NCBI RefSeq assembly: GCF_004798585.1
Contig: NZ_PPXQ01000020.1
Coordinates: 1 to 64,000 of the forward strand
DNA length: 64,000 bases
Direction of reading: 5' to 3'
Source of the DNA: Massilia sp. Mn16-1_5
GTDB lineage: Bacteria > Pseudomonadota > Gammaproteobacteria > Burkholderiales > Burkholderiaceae_D
In this document: positions 9,055 through 18,175 of the stretch, in pieces
How positions within the stretch are numbered: the first letter of the stretch is position 1
How the letters are laid out: each line of letters begins with the position of its first letter
Program-made: the position numbers and the translations under genes
Notes under the pieces: model-generated
Told to the model about the DNA's origin: nothing
What the model saw: the letters and a program-made list of their open reading frames with translations, nothing else
Databases searched by the model: none

Positions 9055-11235
9055 TCACTCTTCGGCCAGGCGCGCCACCTGCTCGGGCGTGATCGGCTTG
9101 ACCAGGTGGCGCTCGAAGCCGGCGGCTTCGCTGCGCTCACGGTCGCCGTCCTGGCCGTAGCCCGACAGCGCGATCAGGCGGCAGCCTTTCAAACCGGGCA
9201 GCGCGCGCAGGCGCGTGGCCAGTTCGTAGCCGTCGAGGACAGGCAGGCCGATATCGAGCACGGCGATGTCCGGGCGCAGGCGCGGTGCCGCTTCCAATGC
9301 GCTGACCGGATCGTTGAAGACGCTGACCTCGTGCCCGTGCACGGAGAGCAGCATGCCCAGCGTCTCGGCCGCATCGGCGTTGTCGTCGACCACCATGAAG
9401 CGCCGGCCTGTGGCGGCCGGTAGCGGCCCCGCGGCCGCCTCTGGCTCACTGCTTGGCGCCAGCGCGTGCACCGGCAGGCGCACGATGAATTCGCTGCCCT
9501 GCCCCAGGCCTGCGCTGCGCGCTTCGACCGTGCCGCCATGGAGCTCGACGATGTTCTTCACCAGCGCCAGGCCGATGCCCAGGCCGCCTTCGACGCGGTC
9601 GACGCTGCGCTTACCCTGGAAGAACAGGCCGAAGACCTGGGGCAGCACCTCGGGCGCCAGGCCGATGCCGTTGTCCTTGACAGCAATGCGCAGCCAGCCG
9701 GCGCCGTCGCGCCGGGCCGACAGCGTCACCGCGCCACCGTTTTCGGTGTAGCGCGCGGCGTTGGTGAGCAGGTTCGACACCACCTGCGCCAGGCGCATCG
9801 GATCGCCTTCCCAGTCCATGCCTGCTTCGACCTCGACGGACAAATGGTGGCCGCGCTGCTCGAGCAGCGGGCTGGCCATCTCGACCGCTTTTGCCAGCGG
9901 GACGGCCAGGTCGCCGCGTTCGGACTTCAGTTCGATCTGGCCGCGCGTGGCGCGCGCCACGTCCATCAGGTCGTCCACCAGGCGCACCAGGTGCTCGACC
10001 TGGCGCTCGATAATCTCGCGCTCGCGCAGCGCCGCGCTTTCCTCGCGCATGCGCATCAGCTGCAGGGCGGTGACGATCGGCGACAGCGGGTTGCGCAGTT
10101 CGTGGCCGAGCATGGCCAGGAATTCGTCCTTGGTGCGGTTGGCCGTGGTCAGCTCGTCGAGCAGGCGCTCGCGCTCGGCGTGGGCGCGCTCCAGGCGGAG
10201 CAGCGCTTCGTCGCGCTGGTGGCGTTCGGTGGCGTCGCGCGTGAAGCAGCGCGTGTAGCGCAGGGTACCGCCATCCATGCAGCCGTTCGAGCTGATCAGG
10301 ACGTGCTTGACCGAGCCGTCCTTGCAACGCAGGCGCGCCGGCTGGTCGATCAGGGTGCCGCCGGAGAGCAGCGTCTTCAGGATATGGTCGATGACGTCGG
10401 CGTCGACGTGGAAGTCGGCGATATGGCGGCCGACGTATTCTTCCCAGCCGTAGCCGAGCATCTGCAGCTCGGCCTTGTTGGCCCACAGGATGGTGCCGTC
10501 CGCGCCGACCTTGTGCAGGCCTTCGGCGGCGTTCTCGACGAAATCGTTCAGCTCCTCCTCGCGCCGCTGCAGGGCGCGCTCGGCTTCCTGGCGGCGCGCC
10601 ACTTCCTCGTCCAGCGCGCGCGCCTTGCGTTCGAGCCTGACGAGTTCGAGCGGCTTGCCCATCACGTCGTGCAGCACGCCATCCACGGACTGGGTGCACG
10701 CATGCTGGTGGGCGGCGCAGACCTGGTCGAAGCGGGCGGCGAAGTCGGCGTTCGGGAAAGCCTCCCAGGGATAGGCGCAGAACAGGGAAAAGCGCATCTC
10801 TTCGCCCAGTTCGTTCCACAGCTGCTCGAGGCGGACCGCGGCGCTGTAGTTGCCGTCGGCGCACAGCAGGGCGACCATTTCGCCGAAGGCGTGCAGGGTA
10901 CCGGCATGCTTGCCCAGCTGTGCGCAGGCAGCACGGATGATGGCCTTGAAGCGCTCGCCATCCGGTTCGCCGGCGACCATCAGGCGCTCGAGCGTGTCGC
11001 GTGCGTCCAGGAAGACCAGGCGCGTGCCGGCGGCATCGCCGTGCTTCAGGCGCGCGCACAGGGCTTGCGCGTGCTCCGGTGTCGCAATGACAAGACCGGC
11101 GCCGCCGATCGACAAGGCGGCATCGACGAACCCGGCAACCTCGTCGACCAGGCGAGCATTGTCATCGTAGAAACGCACGATATGCGCGTTTTCATCATGG
11201 TTCTCCAGCGGCGCTGCGTCGTCTTGAATGAGCAC
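9055..11235 (-). CDS. Hybrid sensor histidine kinase (MEDS-PAS-HK-REC)
   Basis: Domains in order: an N-terminal MEDS sensory domain (about 20-185, with IVRFYDDNARLVDEVAGFV and ERFKAIIRAACA), a PAS domain (about 235-340, ILWANKAELQMLGYGWEEY), HisKA with MLGHELRNPLSPI (histidine near residue 378), HATPase with NLLTNAARYT and GGLGIGLALV, then a C-terminal receiver with VVDDNADAA and phospho-acceptor in VLDIGLPV (about 661). It is cytoplasmic, with no transmembrane segment. I chose the GTG at 11235 because AGGGGA lies 9 nt upstream; a TTG at 11271 would add 12 residues. The signal is unknown. Confidence 0.88.
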   Translation of the reverse strand: MLIQDDAAPLENHDENAHIVRFYDDNARLVDEVAGFVDAALSIGGAGLVIATPEHAQALCARLKHGDAAGTRLVFLDARDTLERLMVAGEPDGERFKAIIRAACAQLGKHAGTLHAFGEMVALLCADGNYSAAVRLEQLWNELGEEMRFSLFCAYPWEAFPNADFAARFDQVCAAHQHACTQSVDGVLHDVMGKPLELVRLERKARALDEEVARRQEAERALQRREEELNDFVENAAEGLHKVGADGTILWANKAELQMLGYGWEEYVGRHIADFHVDADVIDHILKTLLSGGTLIDQPARLRCKDGSVKHVLISSNGCMDGGTLRYTRCFTRDATERHQRDEALLRLERAHAERERLLDELTTANRTKDEFLAMLGHELRNPLSPIVTALQLMRMREESAALREREIIERQVEHLVRLVDDLMDVARATRGQIELKSERGDLAVPLAKAVEMASPLLEQRGHHLSVEVEAGMDWEGDPMRLAQVVSNLLTNAARYTENGGAVTLSARRDGAGWLRIAVKDNGIGLAPEVLPQVFGLFFQGKRSVDRVEGGLGIGLALVKNIVELHGGTVEARSAGLGQGSEFIVRLPVHALAPSSEPEAAAGPLPAATGRRFMVVDDNADAAETLGMLLSVHGHEVSVFNDPVSALEAAPRLRPDIAVLDIGLPVLDGYELATRLRALPGLKGCRLIALSGYGQDGDRERSEAAGFERHLVKPITPEQVARLAEE

Positions 11236-11457
11236 TGTTGTCTTTCCCCTTGGTTGCTGCCGCGCACGCAATGTGTCCGGCCATAAGGATCAAGTTTAAC
11301 AGATGGTGCCTGTAAGGAATGCCATGCACGGCAGAGCTGTACACACAGTGCAACAAAGGTATGGCCTGCCGGCAACAGATAAAAAGCGCTACACTACTGC
11401 CCTGCCGCACTGCGGGCCGAATCGCGGACCTTCCGACCCACTTCTCTTCTTTGATCC

Positions 11458-12228
11458 ATGCCACGAATTATTTCCGCCAACCTGAACGGCATCCGTTCGG
11501 CGCACAAGAAAGGTTTTTTCAACTGGCTCGCGAATGCCGACGCCGACTTCATCTGCGTACAGGAACTGAAAGCCCAGGAAGCCGACATGACCGAGGAATT
11601 CCTCCGTCCGCACGGCTACCATGGCCATTTCCACTACGCCGAAAAGAAGGGGTATTCGGGCACCGGCGTGTATAGCCGCCTGGCGCCGGACAACAAGCGC
11701 ATCGGCTTCGGCTGCGAGGAATTCGACGCCGAAGGCCGCTACACCCGCTGCGATTTCGGCAATCTCACCGTGATTTCGGTGTACTGCCCTTCGGGTTCGT
11801 CCTCGCCCGAGCGCCAGCTGGCGAAGTTCCGCTTCATGGAAGTCTTCCTGCCGCACCTGCAGGAGCTGAAGGCCGAGGGCCGCGAAGTCGTCATCTGCGG
11901 CGACTGGAATATCGCGCACAAGGAAATCGACCTCAAAAACTGGAAGAGCAACCAGAAGAACTCGGGCTTCCTGCCGGAAGAACGCGCCTGGATGACGCGC
12001 CTGTTCGACGAACTGGGCCTGGTCGACGTGCACCGCACCGTGGCGCCGGAAGCGGCCGACTACACCTGGTGGAGCAACCGCGGCCAGGCCTACGCGAAGA
12101 ACGTGGGCTGGCGCATCGATTACCACGTCGCGACCCCGGGCATTGCGGCCAAGGCGCATACGGTGTCGGTCTACAAGGACGAGCGTTTCTCGGACCACGC
12201 TCCCCTGATCATCGACTACCACTTGTAA
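11458..12228 (+). CDS. xth: Exodeoxyribonuclease III
   Basis: This is an exonuclease III / AP endonuclease of the EEP superfamily used in base-excision repair. Of 256 residues, the motifs seen are SANLNGIRSAHKKGFFNWL at the start, CVQELKAQEADM (metal-binding glutamate), the central CGDWNIAHKEIDLKNWKSN (catalytic Asp/Asn), and SDHAPLIIDY at the C-terminus with the catalytic histidine. The length is typical of the XthA/ExoA group. It is convergent with the pseudouridine synthase gene: the two ORFs abut with no gap. Confidence 0.95.
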   Translation: MPRIISANLNGIRSAHKKGFFNWLANADADFICVQELKAQEADMTEEFLRPHGYHGHFHYAEKKGYSGTGVYSRLAPDNKRIGFGCEEFDAEGRYTRCDFGNLTVISVYCPSGSSSPERQLAKFRFMEVFLPHLQELKAEGREVVICGDWNIAHKEIDLKNWKSNQKNSGFLPEERAWMTRLFDELGLVDVHRTVAPEAADYTWWSNRGQAYAKNVGWRIDYHVATPGIAAKAHTVSVYKDERFSDHAPLIIDYHL

Positions 12229-13152
12229 TCAGGCAGGCCAATCGAGCGTACGTTCACTGCTGAACGTACGCGTCTCTCCGGTCAGTGGGTCCTCGAAACT
12301 GATCGTGCGCGCCAGCAGCTGCAGCGGCGCTGAAAAATCGTCGCCCTTGCAGGGCAGCGCCACCGGATAAAAGGCGTCGTTCAGGATCGGTGCGCCGAGC
12401 GACGACAGGTGCAGGCGCAGCTGGTGCTTGCGACCCGTGTGCGGGTGCAGGCGGTAGCGCACGACATCGCCGCGGCGCTCGACGACCTCGATCAGCGTTT
12501 CCGAATTCGGCTCGCCCGGCACCTCTTCGCTGACGAAAAACTGCGCCGCATCCTGCATGCGGCTGCGGTAAGTAAAAGGGAATTCCCTCCCCGCGATCGG
12601 CCCCGCCAGCGCCTCGTACACTTTTTTCACCACCCGCTTCTGGAACATCGACTGGTACTTGCCGCGCGTATCCGGGTTGTGCGAGAAGATCACGACGCCG
12701 GCCGTTTCGCGGTCGAGGCGGTGGATCGGGACCAGGTGCGGCAGTTCCAGCTGGGCTTTCAGGCGCACCAGCAGGGTCTCGTGCAGGAAGCGTCCGGTCG
12801 GGATCATCGGCAGGAAATGCGGCTTGTCGACGATCAGCAGGTGCTGGTCCTGGAACAGGATGCGCTCCTTGAACGGGATCGGCGTTTCAGGTTCGTCCAG
12901 CTCGCGGTAATACCAGATGCGCATGCCCTGGCGGACATGGCTGTCCGCTTGCAGCGGTTTTCCCGTCGCGTCGACGACTTCGCCGCGCTGCAGGCGCGCG
13001 GCCCAGGACTCGCGCGCGACGTCCGGGAAGCGCTCCGTCAGAAAACGCAGCATGCCGCCGGCCAGCGTCTCGGTCAGCCACAGGTAGCTGGGCGCGACGC
13101 CGTTGCGGACCGGCAGCGGGACATAGGAGTTGGCTTCTGCCTGGTGACCCAT
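12229..13152 (-). CDS. RluA-family RNA pseudouridine synthase
   Basis: A 307-residue cytoplasmic enzyme of the RluA/RsuA family that isomerises uridine to pseudouridine in RNA. The catalytic aspartate lies in PIHRLDRETAGVVIFSHN. An S4-like N-terminal region (AARLQRGEVVDATGKPL) precedes it, and the C-terminal HPHTGRKHQLRLHL motif is present. The first residues (YVPLPVRNGVAPSYLWL) are characteristic of a subgroup whose target RNA is often unassigned, so no symbol is given. It follows the M48 protease directly on the same strand (stop and start adjacent). Confidence 0.92.
   Translation of the reverse strand: MGHQAEANSYVPLPVRNGVAPSYLWLTETLAGGMLRFLTERFPDVARESWAARLQRGEVVDATGKPLQADSHVRQGMRIWYYRELDEPETPIPFKERILFQDQHLLIVDKPHFLPMIPTGRFLHETLLVRLKAQLELPHLVPIHRLDRETAGVVIFSHNPDTRGKYQSMFQKRVVKKVYEALAGPIAGREFPFTYRSRMQDAAQFFVSEEVPGEPNSETLIEVVERRGDVVRYRLHPHTGRKHQLRLHLSSLGAPILNDAFYPVALPCKGDDFSAPLQLLARTISFEDPLTGETRTFSSERTLDWPA
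12246..12271. other. Perfect hairpin inside the end of the pseudouridine synthase gene
   Basis: Two perfect 11-bp arms (GCGTACGTTCA and its complement) flank a 4-nt loop, within the last 45 bases of the minus-strand gene and just after the convergent xth stop. There is no T tract. It may act as a transcript end or barrier between the convergent genes. Confidence 0.55.
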
Positions 13153-14046
13153 TTATCGGATAGCGACGTTGGTGCGGTAAGGCGGCAGGCGATTCACGCT
13201 GGTGCCCTTGCTGCGCGCATACAGCGGCAGCAGCACGTTCATGTGCTGTTCCATGTCCTTGATGCGGGTTTCGCCGCCCGGGTGGGTGGACAGGAACTCG
13301 GGCGGCGCGCCCTTGTTCAGCATCGCCATCTTGCGCCACAGGGCGATCCCCGCACGCGGGTCGTAGCCGGCGCGGGCCGCGATGTCGAGGCCCACCAGGT
13401 CGGCCTCGCGCTCTTCGTCGCGCGAGAATTTCAGGACCACGCCTTGGCCGATCATGCCGGTCACGGTATTCGTGATGTTCGGGTCGATGCCGAAGATGGC
13501 CGAGCCGAGCGCGCCGGCGCCGCGCGCGACCATCGAGGTGATGCCGGATTTGGCGGTGCGCTCGCGGCCGTGCTCGCGCAGTGCGTGGGCAACTTCATGG
13601 CCGATGATGGCGGCCATTTCGTCGTCGGTCAGTTTCAGCTGGTTGATAATGCCGGTGAATACGCCGATGCGCCCGCCCGGCATGCAGAAGGCATTCACCT
13701 GGGGCGAATCGAACAGGTTGACTTCCCAGTTCCAGTCCTTGGCGTTGGCATTCCAGCGCGGCGCATAGGGAATGATGCGTTGGGCGACGCCGCGTACCCG
13801 CTTGGTCTGCGGATCGGTGGCCGGCACCAGCGCGCCTTTTTGTTGCGCCTGCGACAGCATCTCGCGGTACTGCTGGGCCGCCGCTTCGTTCATCTGCTCT
13901 TCCGGAACCAGCACGCGCACGCGCGAGAGCGGCTTGACGGCGATGCCGTCCTGGACGACCTGCTCTTTCTGGGCCTGCGCCGGGCTGACGCCGGCAAGAC
14001 TGGTCAGCAGCGCGATGCAGAGGGTAAGGTGTTTAAGTTTCTTCAT
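13153..14046 (-). CDS. M48-family metalloprotease, secreted or lipoprotein-like
   Basis: A 297-residue protein with a signal peptide (MKKLKHLTLCIALLTSLAG, cleaved after AQA) and an M48 peptidase domain. The zinc-binding motif is HEVAHALREHGRE (about residue 150), with the third ligand in DEEREADLVGLDI. QVNAFCMPGGRIGVFTGII precedes it. No membrane helices follow, so it is like the periplasmic quality-control proteases (LoiP/BepA type) rather than HtpX. It is in a minus-strand run between metW and the pseudouridine synthase, with no obvious pathway link. Confidence 0.9.
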   Translation of the reverse strand: MKKLKHLTLCIALLTSLAGVSPAQAQKEQVVQDGIAVKPLSRVRVLVPEEQMNEAAAQQYREMLSQAQQKGALVPATDPQTKRVRGVAQRIIPYAPRWNANAKDWNWEVNLFDSPQVNAFCMPGGRIGVFTGIINQLKLTDDEMAAIIGHEVAHALREHGRERTAKSGITSMVARGAGALGSAIFGIDPNITNTVTGMIGQGVVLKFSRDEEREADLVGLDIAARAGYDPRAGIALWRKMAMLNKGAPPEFLSTHPGGETRIKDMEQHMNVLLPLYARSKGTSVNRLPPYRTNVAIR

Positions 14047-14117
14047 GTTGGTAACCGATGTGCTGTTTTTGTCAACAGCATCGTCTCAGAAAAGCGCCGA
14101 TGGGACCGCACGATTCC

Positions 14118-14732
14118 TCACCCGCGCTTTGCTTTCTTGCGCAGCCTGAACACCGCCAGGCTCCCGCGCAGGTTCGGCAGGAAACTGACCGGCTTGCCCT
14201 CGGCCAGCGCCACGTAGTCCAGCACCTCGAGACCGCACTCCTCCGCCAGCTCCTTGAAGTCATAGATCGTTGCGCAGCGCACGTTCGGGGTGTCGTACCA
14301 CTGGTACGGCAGCGAGCGCGAGACCGGCATGCGGCCTTTTAAAAGCGCGACGCGGTGCGGCCAGTAGGCGAAGTTCGGGAAGGAGACGATCGCCTCCGTC
14401 CCCACGCGCACGATGTCGCGCAGCAGGGCCTCGACGTGCTGCATCATCTGCAGCGAGGAAAGGCACAGCACCGTGTCGAAGGAATTGTCGCCGAACAGGC
14501 CGAGGCCCGCTTCCATGTCGTGCTGGATCACGTTGATGCCGCGGCGGGTGCTTTCCAGCACCTTGTCGTCGGCGATCTCGATGCCGTAGCCGGTGCAGCG
14601 CTTGCCCTTTTCCAGGTAGCGCAGCATGGCGCCGTCGCCGCAGCCGACGTCCAGCACATGGGCGCCGTCGCTCACCCAGTGCGCGATGAAGGCCAGGTCG
14701 GGGCGCAGCGTCGTCAAGTCTTCGAACTTCAT
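14118..14732 (-). CDS. metW: Methionine biosynthesis protein MetW
   Basis: MetW is a small methyltransferase-fold protein that partners MetX and is needed for full homoserine acylation in several proteobacteria. The 204 residues contain the SAM-type glycine motif VLDVGCGDGAMLRYL and the family sequences NSFDTVLCLSSLQMMQHVE and VSFPNFAYWPHR. Its start overlaps the metX stop by 4 nt (ATGA), so the pair is translationally coupled. Confidence 0.94.
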   Translation of the reverse strand: MKFEDLTTLRPDLAFIAHWVSDGAHVLDVGCGDGAMLRYLEKGKRCTGYGIEIADDKVLESTRRGINVIQHDMEAGLGLFGDNSFDTVLCLSSLQMMQHVEALLRDIVRVGTEAIVSFPNFAYWPHRVALLKGRMPVSRSLPYQWYDTPNVRCATIYDFKELAEECGLEVLDYVALAEGKPVSFLPNLRGSLAVFRLRKKAKRG

Positions 14733-15880
14733 GCGGCCTCCCCTGCCAGTTGTTCGGCGATGCGGTCGTAATAGGCCCGCACCACGCCCATGTAGCGCGC
14801 GTCTTCCAGCAGGAAGGCGTCGTGCCCGTGCGGCGCGTCGATCTCGGCGTAGGTGACCTGGCGCCGGTTCGAGATCAGGGCTTCCACGATCTCGCGGCTG
14901 CGCTCCGGCGAGAAGCGCCAGTCGGTGGTAAAGGAGGCGATCAGGAACTGGGCGCGGGTCGATGCCAGCGCTTTCGTGAGGTCGCCGCCATGCTCGCGCG
15001 CCGGGTCGAAGTAGTCGAGCGCCTTGGTGATCAGGAGGTAAGTGTTCGCGTCGAAGTACTCCGAGAACTTGTCGCCCTGGTAGCGCAGGTAGGACTCGAT
15101 CTCGAAGTCGATGCCGAAGTCGAATTTGTAATCGTTCGATTCGGCGGCGTTACGCAGCTTGCGGCCGAATTTTTCCGCCATGTCGTCGTTCGACAGGTAG
15201 GTGATGTGGCCGACCATGCGTGCCACTTTCAGGCCGTTCTTCGGCACCACGCCGTGCTCGTAGAAATCGCCGCCGTGGTAGTCCGGGTCGGTGAGGATGG
15301 CCTGGCGCGCGACGTCGTTGAAGGCGATGTTCTGGGCCGAGAGCTTCGGGGTCGAGGCGATCACGATACAGTGGCGCAGGCGCTCGGGGAACATGATGCT
15401 CCATGAGAGGGCCTGCATGCCGCCGAGCGAGCCGCCCATCACGGCCGCGAACTGTTCGATGCCGAGGCGATCGGCCAGGCGCGCCTGGGCCGCGACCCAG
15501 TCCTCCACCGTCAGCAGCGGGAACGCCGCGCCATAGGGCTTGCCGGTGGCCGGGTTAAGGTGCATCGGGCCGGTCGAGCCGAAGCAAGAGCCGAGGTTGT
15601 TGACGCCGATGACGAAGAAGCGGTCGGTGTCGACGGGTTTGCCCGGTCCGACCATGTTGTCCCACCAGCCGAGGTTTTTCGGCGCGTCGGCATAGGTGCC
15701 GGCGACGTGGTGCGAGGCGTTCAATGCGTGGCAGATCAGCACCGCATTCGATTTGTCGGCATTGAGCGTGCCGTAGGTTTCGTACATCAGCGTGTAGTTG
15801 TCGATCTGCGCGCCGCTTTGCAGGAGCAAAGGTTCGGCGAACTGCATCGCTGAAGGAGAAACGGTTCCAATGGATCCCAT
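14729..15880 (-). CDS. metX: Homoserine O-acyltransferase MetX
   Basis: MetX acylates L-homoserine (acetyl or succinyl donor, not decidable by eye) at the first committed step of methionine synthesis. The 383-residue alpha/beta hydrolase shows the nucleophile elbow in AVMGGSLGGMQALSW, with the aspartate and histidine near the C-terminus in DAPHGHDAFLLED. ALNASHHVAGTYADAPKNLG and NNLGSCFGSTGP are typical of MetX. The start MGSIGTVSPSAMQFAEPL fits. It is the first of metX-metW and lies 66 nt downstream of ptsI on the same strand. Confidence 0.95.
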   Translation of the reverse strand: MGSIGTVSPSAMQFAEPLLLQSGAQIDNYTLMYETYGTLNADKSNAVLICHALNASHHVAGTYADAPKNLGWWDNMVGPGKPVDTDRFFVIGVNNLGSCFGSTGPMHLNPATGKPYGAAFPLLTVEDWVAAQARLADRLGIEQFAAVMGGSLGGMQALSWSIMFPERLRHCIVIASTPKLSAQNIAFNDVARQAILTDPDYHGGDFYEHGVVPKNGLKVARMVGHITYLSNDDMAEKFGRKLRNAAESNDYKFDFGIDFEIESYLRYQGDKFSEYFDANTYLLITKALDYFDPAREHGGDLTKALASTRAQFLIASFTTDWRFSPERSREIVEALISNRRQVTYAEIDAPHGHDAFLLEDARYMGVVRAYYDRIAEQLAGEAA

Positions 15881-15946
15881 GAGACTTTCTTGATGATGTG
15901 TGTGGCGGCCGCTTTTAACATCATGGCCGCCTTCGGTAGGACGGTA

Positions 15947-17716
15947 TTACGTGAGCTGGAGCTGTTCGACCGCGTCAAGGATCTCGCCCGGCTCCATCGA
16001 GCGCATGATGCGCCGCATTCGGGGTGCGATCTGGGCCAGGTCGGCGTTCAGGATTTCCTGCTTCACCGACAGCAGCTGGGCCGGGTGCATCGAGAATTCG
16101 CGCAGGCCCATGCCCAGCAGCAGGCGCGTCAGCTTGATGTCGCCCGCCATCTCGCCGCACACGGCGACGTCGATGCCGGCCTTCTGCCCTGCCGCGATCG
16201 TCATGCCGATCAGCTGCAGGACAGCCGGATGCAGCGGGTCGTACAGGTGCGCCACTTCGTAGTCGACGCGGTCGATCGCCAGCGTGTATTGAATCAAATC
16301 GTTGGTGCCGATCGAGAGGAAGTTCATGCGCCGCACGAACATCGGCAGCGCCAGCGCGGCGGCCGGGATCTCGATCATGGCGCCGACTTCCACCGCTTCG
16401 TCGAACTTGACGTTCTGTTCGCGCAGCTGGGCCTTGGCCTGCTCCAGGATGTTCAGGGTCTGGTCGATCTCGAAGGCGTGCGCCAGCATCGGGAACAGGA
16501 TGCGCACCTTGCCGAAGGCGGAGGCACGCAGGATCGCGCGCAGCTGGGTCAGGAACAGCTGCGGTTCGGCCAGGCAGTAGCGGATCGCGCGCAGTCCCAG
16601 CGCCGGATTCAGGGCCGTGTGCTCGGTCGTGTCGAGCGGCTTGTCGGCGCCCACGTCGAGCGTGCGGATCGTCACCGGACGGCCCTTCATCGCCACCACG
16701 GCGCGCTTGTACTGCTCGAACTGCTCGTCCTCGTCGGGCGCCGTCAGGCCGTGGGCGCCGCGGCCCATGAACAGGAATTCGGAGCGGAACAGGCCGATGC
16801 CGGTCGCGCCGGCGTCGAGCGCATGCGGGCAGTCGTCGGGCAGCTCGATGTTCGCCATCAGCTTGATCGCGGTGCCGTCTTTCGTCACGGCGGGCGTTTT
16901 CTTGAGCTTGAGCAGGCGCTTTCTCGCCTTGGTCAGCGCCGCCTGGCGCGCGCGGTACTGTTCCAGCACCAGCGGGCTCGGATTGCAGATCACGACGCCG
17001 GCGTCGCCGTCGACGATGACCCAGTCGTCCTGTTCGATCAGGCGCGAGGCCTGGCTCATGCCCACTGCCGCCGGGATGTCGAGCGAACGGGCGACGATCG
17101 CCGTGTGCGAGTTCTGGCCGCCGACATCGGTGACGAAGCCGATGAAGGAGCGCGATTCGCCGGCGCGGTCGCGGAAGGCCAGCATGTCGGCCGGCGAGAT
17201 GTCGTGGGCGACCACCACCATCTGCGGCTGGTAGCCCTCGTCGCTGGCCAGCACCGGCGGCACGCTCAGGGCGGTCCCCATCAGGACTTTCAAAACGCGC
17301 TCGGCGACCTGCTGGATGTCGTGCTTGCGCTCGCGCAGGTAGGGATCTTCGATCTCGTCGAACTGGGCCGAGAGCTCGTCGATCTGGGTCACCAGCGCCC
17401 ATTCGGCGTTGTAGTGGCGCGTGCGGATGATGTCGAGCGGCGCTTCCGAAATCATCGGGTCGGACAGGATCAGCGCATGGACGTCGATGAAGGCGCCCAG
17501 TTCGGTCGGCGCATCCTTCGGCAGGTCGGTCCACAGTTCCTGCAGGTTGCGGTGCACTTCGGCGATCGCGTCCTGCAGGCGTTTCACTTCGGCTTCGACC
17601 TGCTCTTCCGGGACCAGGTAGTGCTTGACGTCGAGCGCGGCCGGCGTGAGCAGGTGCGCGCGCCCGATCGCAATTCCGCGCGAGACGGGGATGCCGTGGA
17701 GCGTGAACGACGCCAT
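15947..17716 (-). CDS. ptsI: PTS enzyme I, phosphoenolpyruvate-protein phosphotransferase
   Basis: EI takes phosphate from PEP and passes it to HPr. The 589 residues show the phospho-histidine in GGQNSHTAIVARSLDIP (H204), the PEP-binding ANIELPDDC and GLFRSEFLFMGR segments, and the C-terminal GTNDLIQYTLAIDR and VCGEMAGD motifs. I chose the ATG giving MASFTLHGIPVSRG, the family start. Another ATG at 17752 overlaps the HPr stop (TAATG) and adds 12 residues; it has a GAAGG upstream and cannot be excluded. No sugar-specific EIIBC is nearby, so the chain probably has a regulatory role. Confidence 0.94.
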   Translation of the reverse strand: MASFTLHGIPVSRGIAIGRAHLLTPAALDVKHYLVPEEQVEAEVKRLQDAIAEVHRNLQELWTDLPKDAPTELGAFIDVHALILSDPMISEAPLDIIRTRHYNAEWALVTQIDELSAQFDEIEDPYLRERKHDIQQVAERVLKVLMGTALSVPPVLASDEGYQPQMVVVAHDISPADMLAFRDRAGESRSFIGFVTDVGGQNSHTAIVARSLDIPAAVGMSQASRLIEQDDWVIVDGDAGVVICNPSPLVLEQYRARQAALTKARKRLLKLKKTPAVTKDGTAIKLMANIELPDDCPHALDAGATGIGLFRSEFLFMGRGAHGLTAPDEDEQFEQYKRAVVAMKGRPVTIRTLDVGADKPLDTTEHTALNPALGLRAIRYCLAEPQLFLTQLRAILRASAFGKVRILFPMLAHAFEIDQTLNILEQAKAQLREQNVKFDEAVEVGAMIEIPAAALALPMFVRRMNFLSIGTNDLIQYTLAIDRVDYEVAHLYDPLHPAVLQLIGMTIAAGQKAGIDVAVCGEMAGDIKLTRLLLGMGLREFSMHPAQLLSVKQEILNADLAQIAPRMRRIMRSMEPGEILDAVEQLQLT

Positions 17717-17751
17717 CGAGGGTCCCGAACGGTAGCGGCCCGATTCCGGCA

Positions 17752-18021
17752 TTACTCGCCTTCGCCGAACTTGTCGTTGACGAGGGCGGCCAGTGCCGTG
17801 ATCGCGTCCTGTTCGTCGGCGCCGTCGGCCTCCAGGGTGACTTTCGCGCCCTTGCCGGCGGCCAGCATCATCACGCCCATGATCGACTTGGCGTTGATGC
17901 GGCGGCCATTGCGGGTGAGCCAGACTTCGCTTTTGTACTTCGCGGCCAGCTGGGTGAATTTGGCGGATGCGCGGGCATGCAAGCCCAGTTTGTTGATAAT
18001 TTCAAGTTCTTGTTGAATCAT
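17752..18021 (-). CDS. ptsH: PTS phosphocarrier protein HPr
   Basis: HPr relays phosphate from EI to EIIA proteins. The 89-residue sequence has the active-site histidine in KLGLHARASAKF (H15) and the regulatory serine in NAKSIMGVMML (S46), the site HprK would phosphorylate. Both are at the usual positions. It lies between the EIIA gene and ptsI on the same strand, the conserved betaproteobacterial order. Confidence 0.96.
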   Translation of the reverse strand: MIQQELEIINKLGLHARASAKFTQLAAKYKSEVWLTRNGRRINAKSIMGVMMLAAGKGAKVTLEADGADEQDAITALAALVNDKFGEGE

Positions 18022-18074
18022 GTTTTCGTTTTCTTTTCAATCGTCAGAACTGCATCCTGGGTACTTCTAAACCT

Positions 18075-18175
18075 GGAGCGCTTGAAAAAGCCTCAGGGCA
18101 AGGCGCATCGTCGAAGACAGTACGCTAGTACGGCGAGACGATGCAACGCCGCCATGAGGCTTTTTCATGCGCTCC
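18075..18175. repeat. About 100-bp dispersed inverted-repeat element, copy 1
   Basis: Two 21-nt arms (20 of 21 complementary) at 18075-18095 and 18155-18175 enclose an inner palindromic core (GCATCGTC...GACGATGC around AGTACGCTAGTAC). It sits in the gap between the EIIA gene and ptsH, and its last base is the first base of the EIIA stop codon. A related copy lies at 55170-55266 in the opposite orientation, sharing GCGCCTTGCCCTGA-like and CTCGCC...CGTACTG core blocks. It looks like a REP-type non-coding mobile repeat that will fold in the mRNA. Confidence 0.8.

Noticed and set aside
17717..17752. The longer ptsI start overlapping the HPr stop
   Set aside because: Not fully excluded, but the next ATG gives the conserved family N-terminus.
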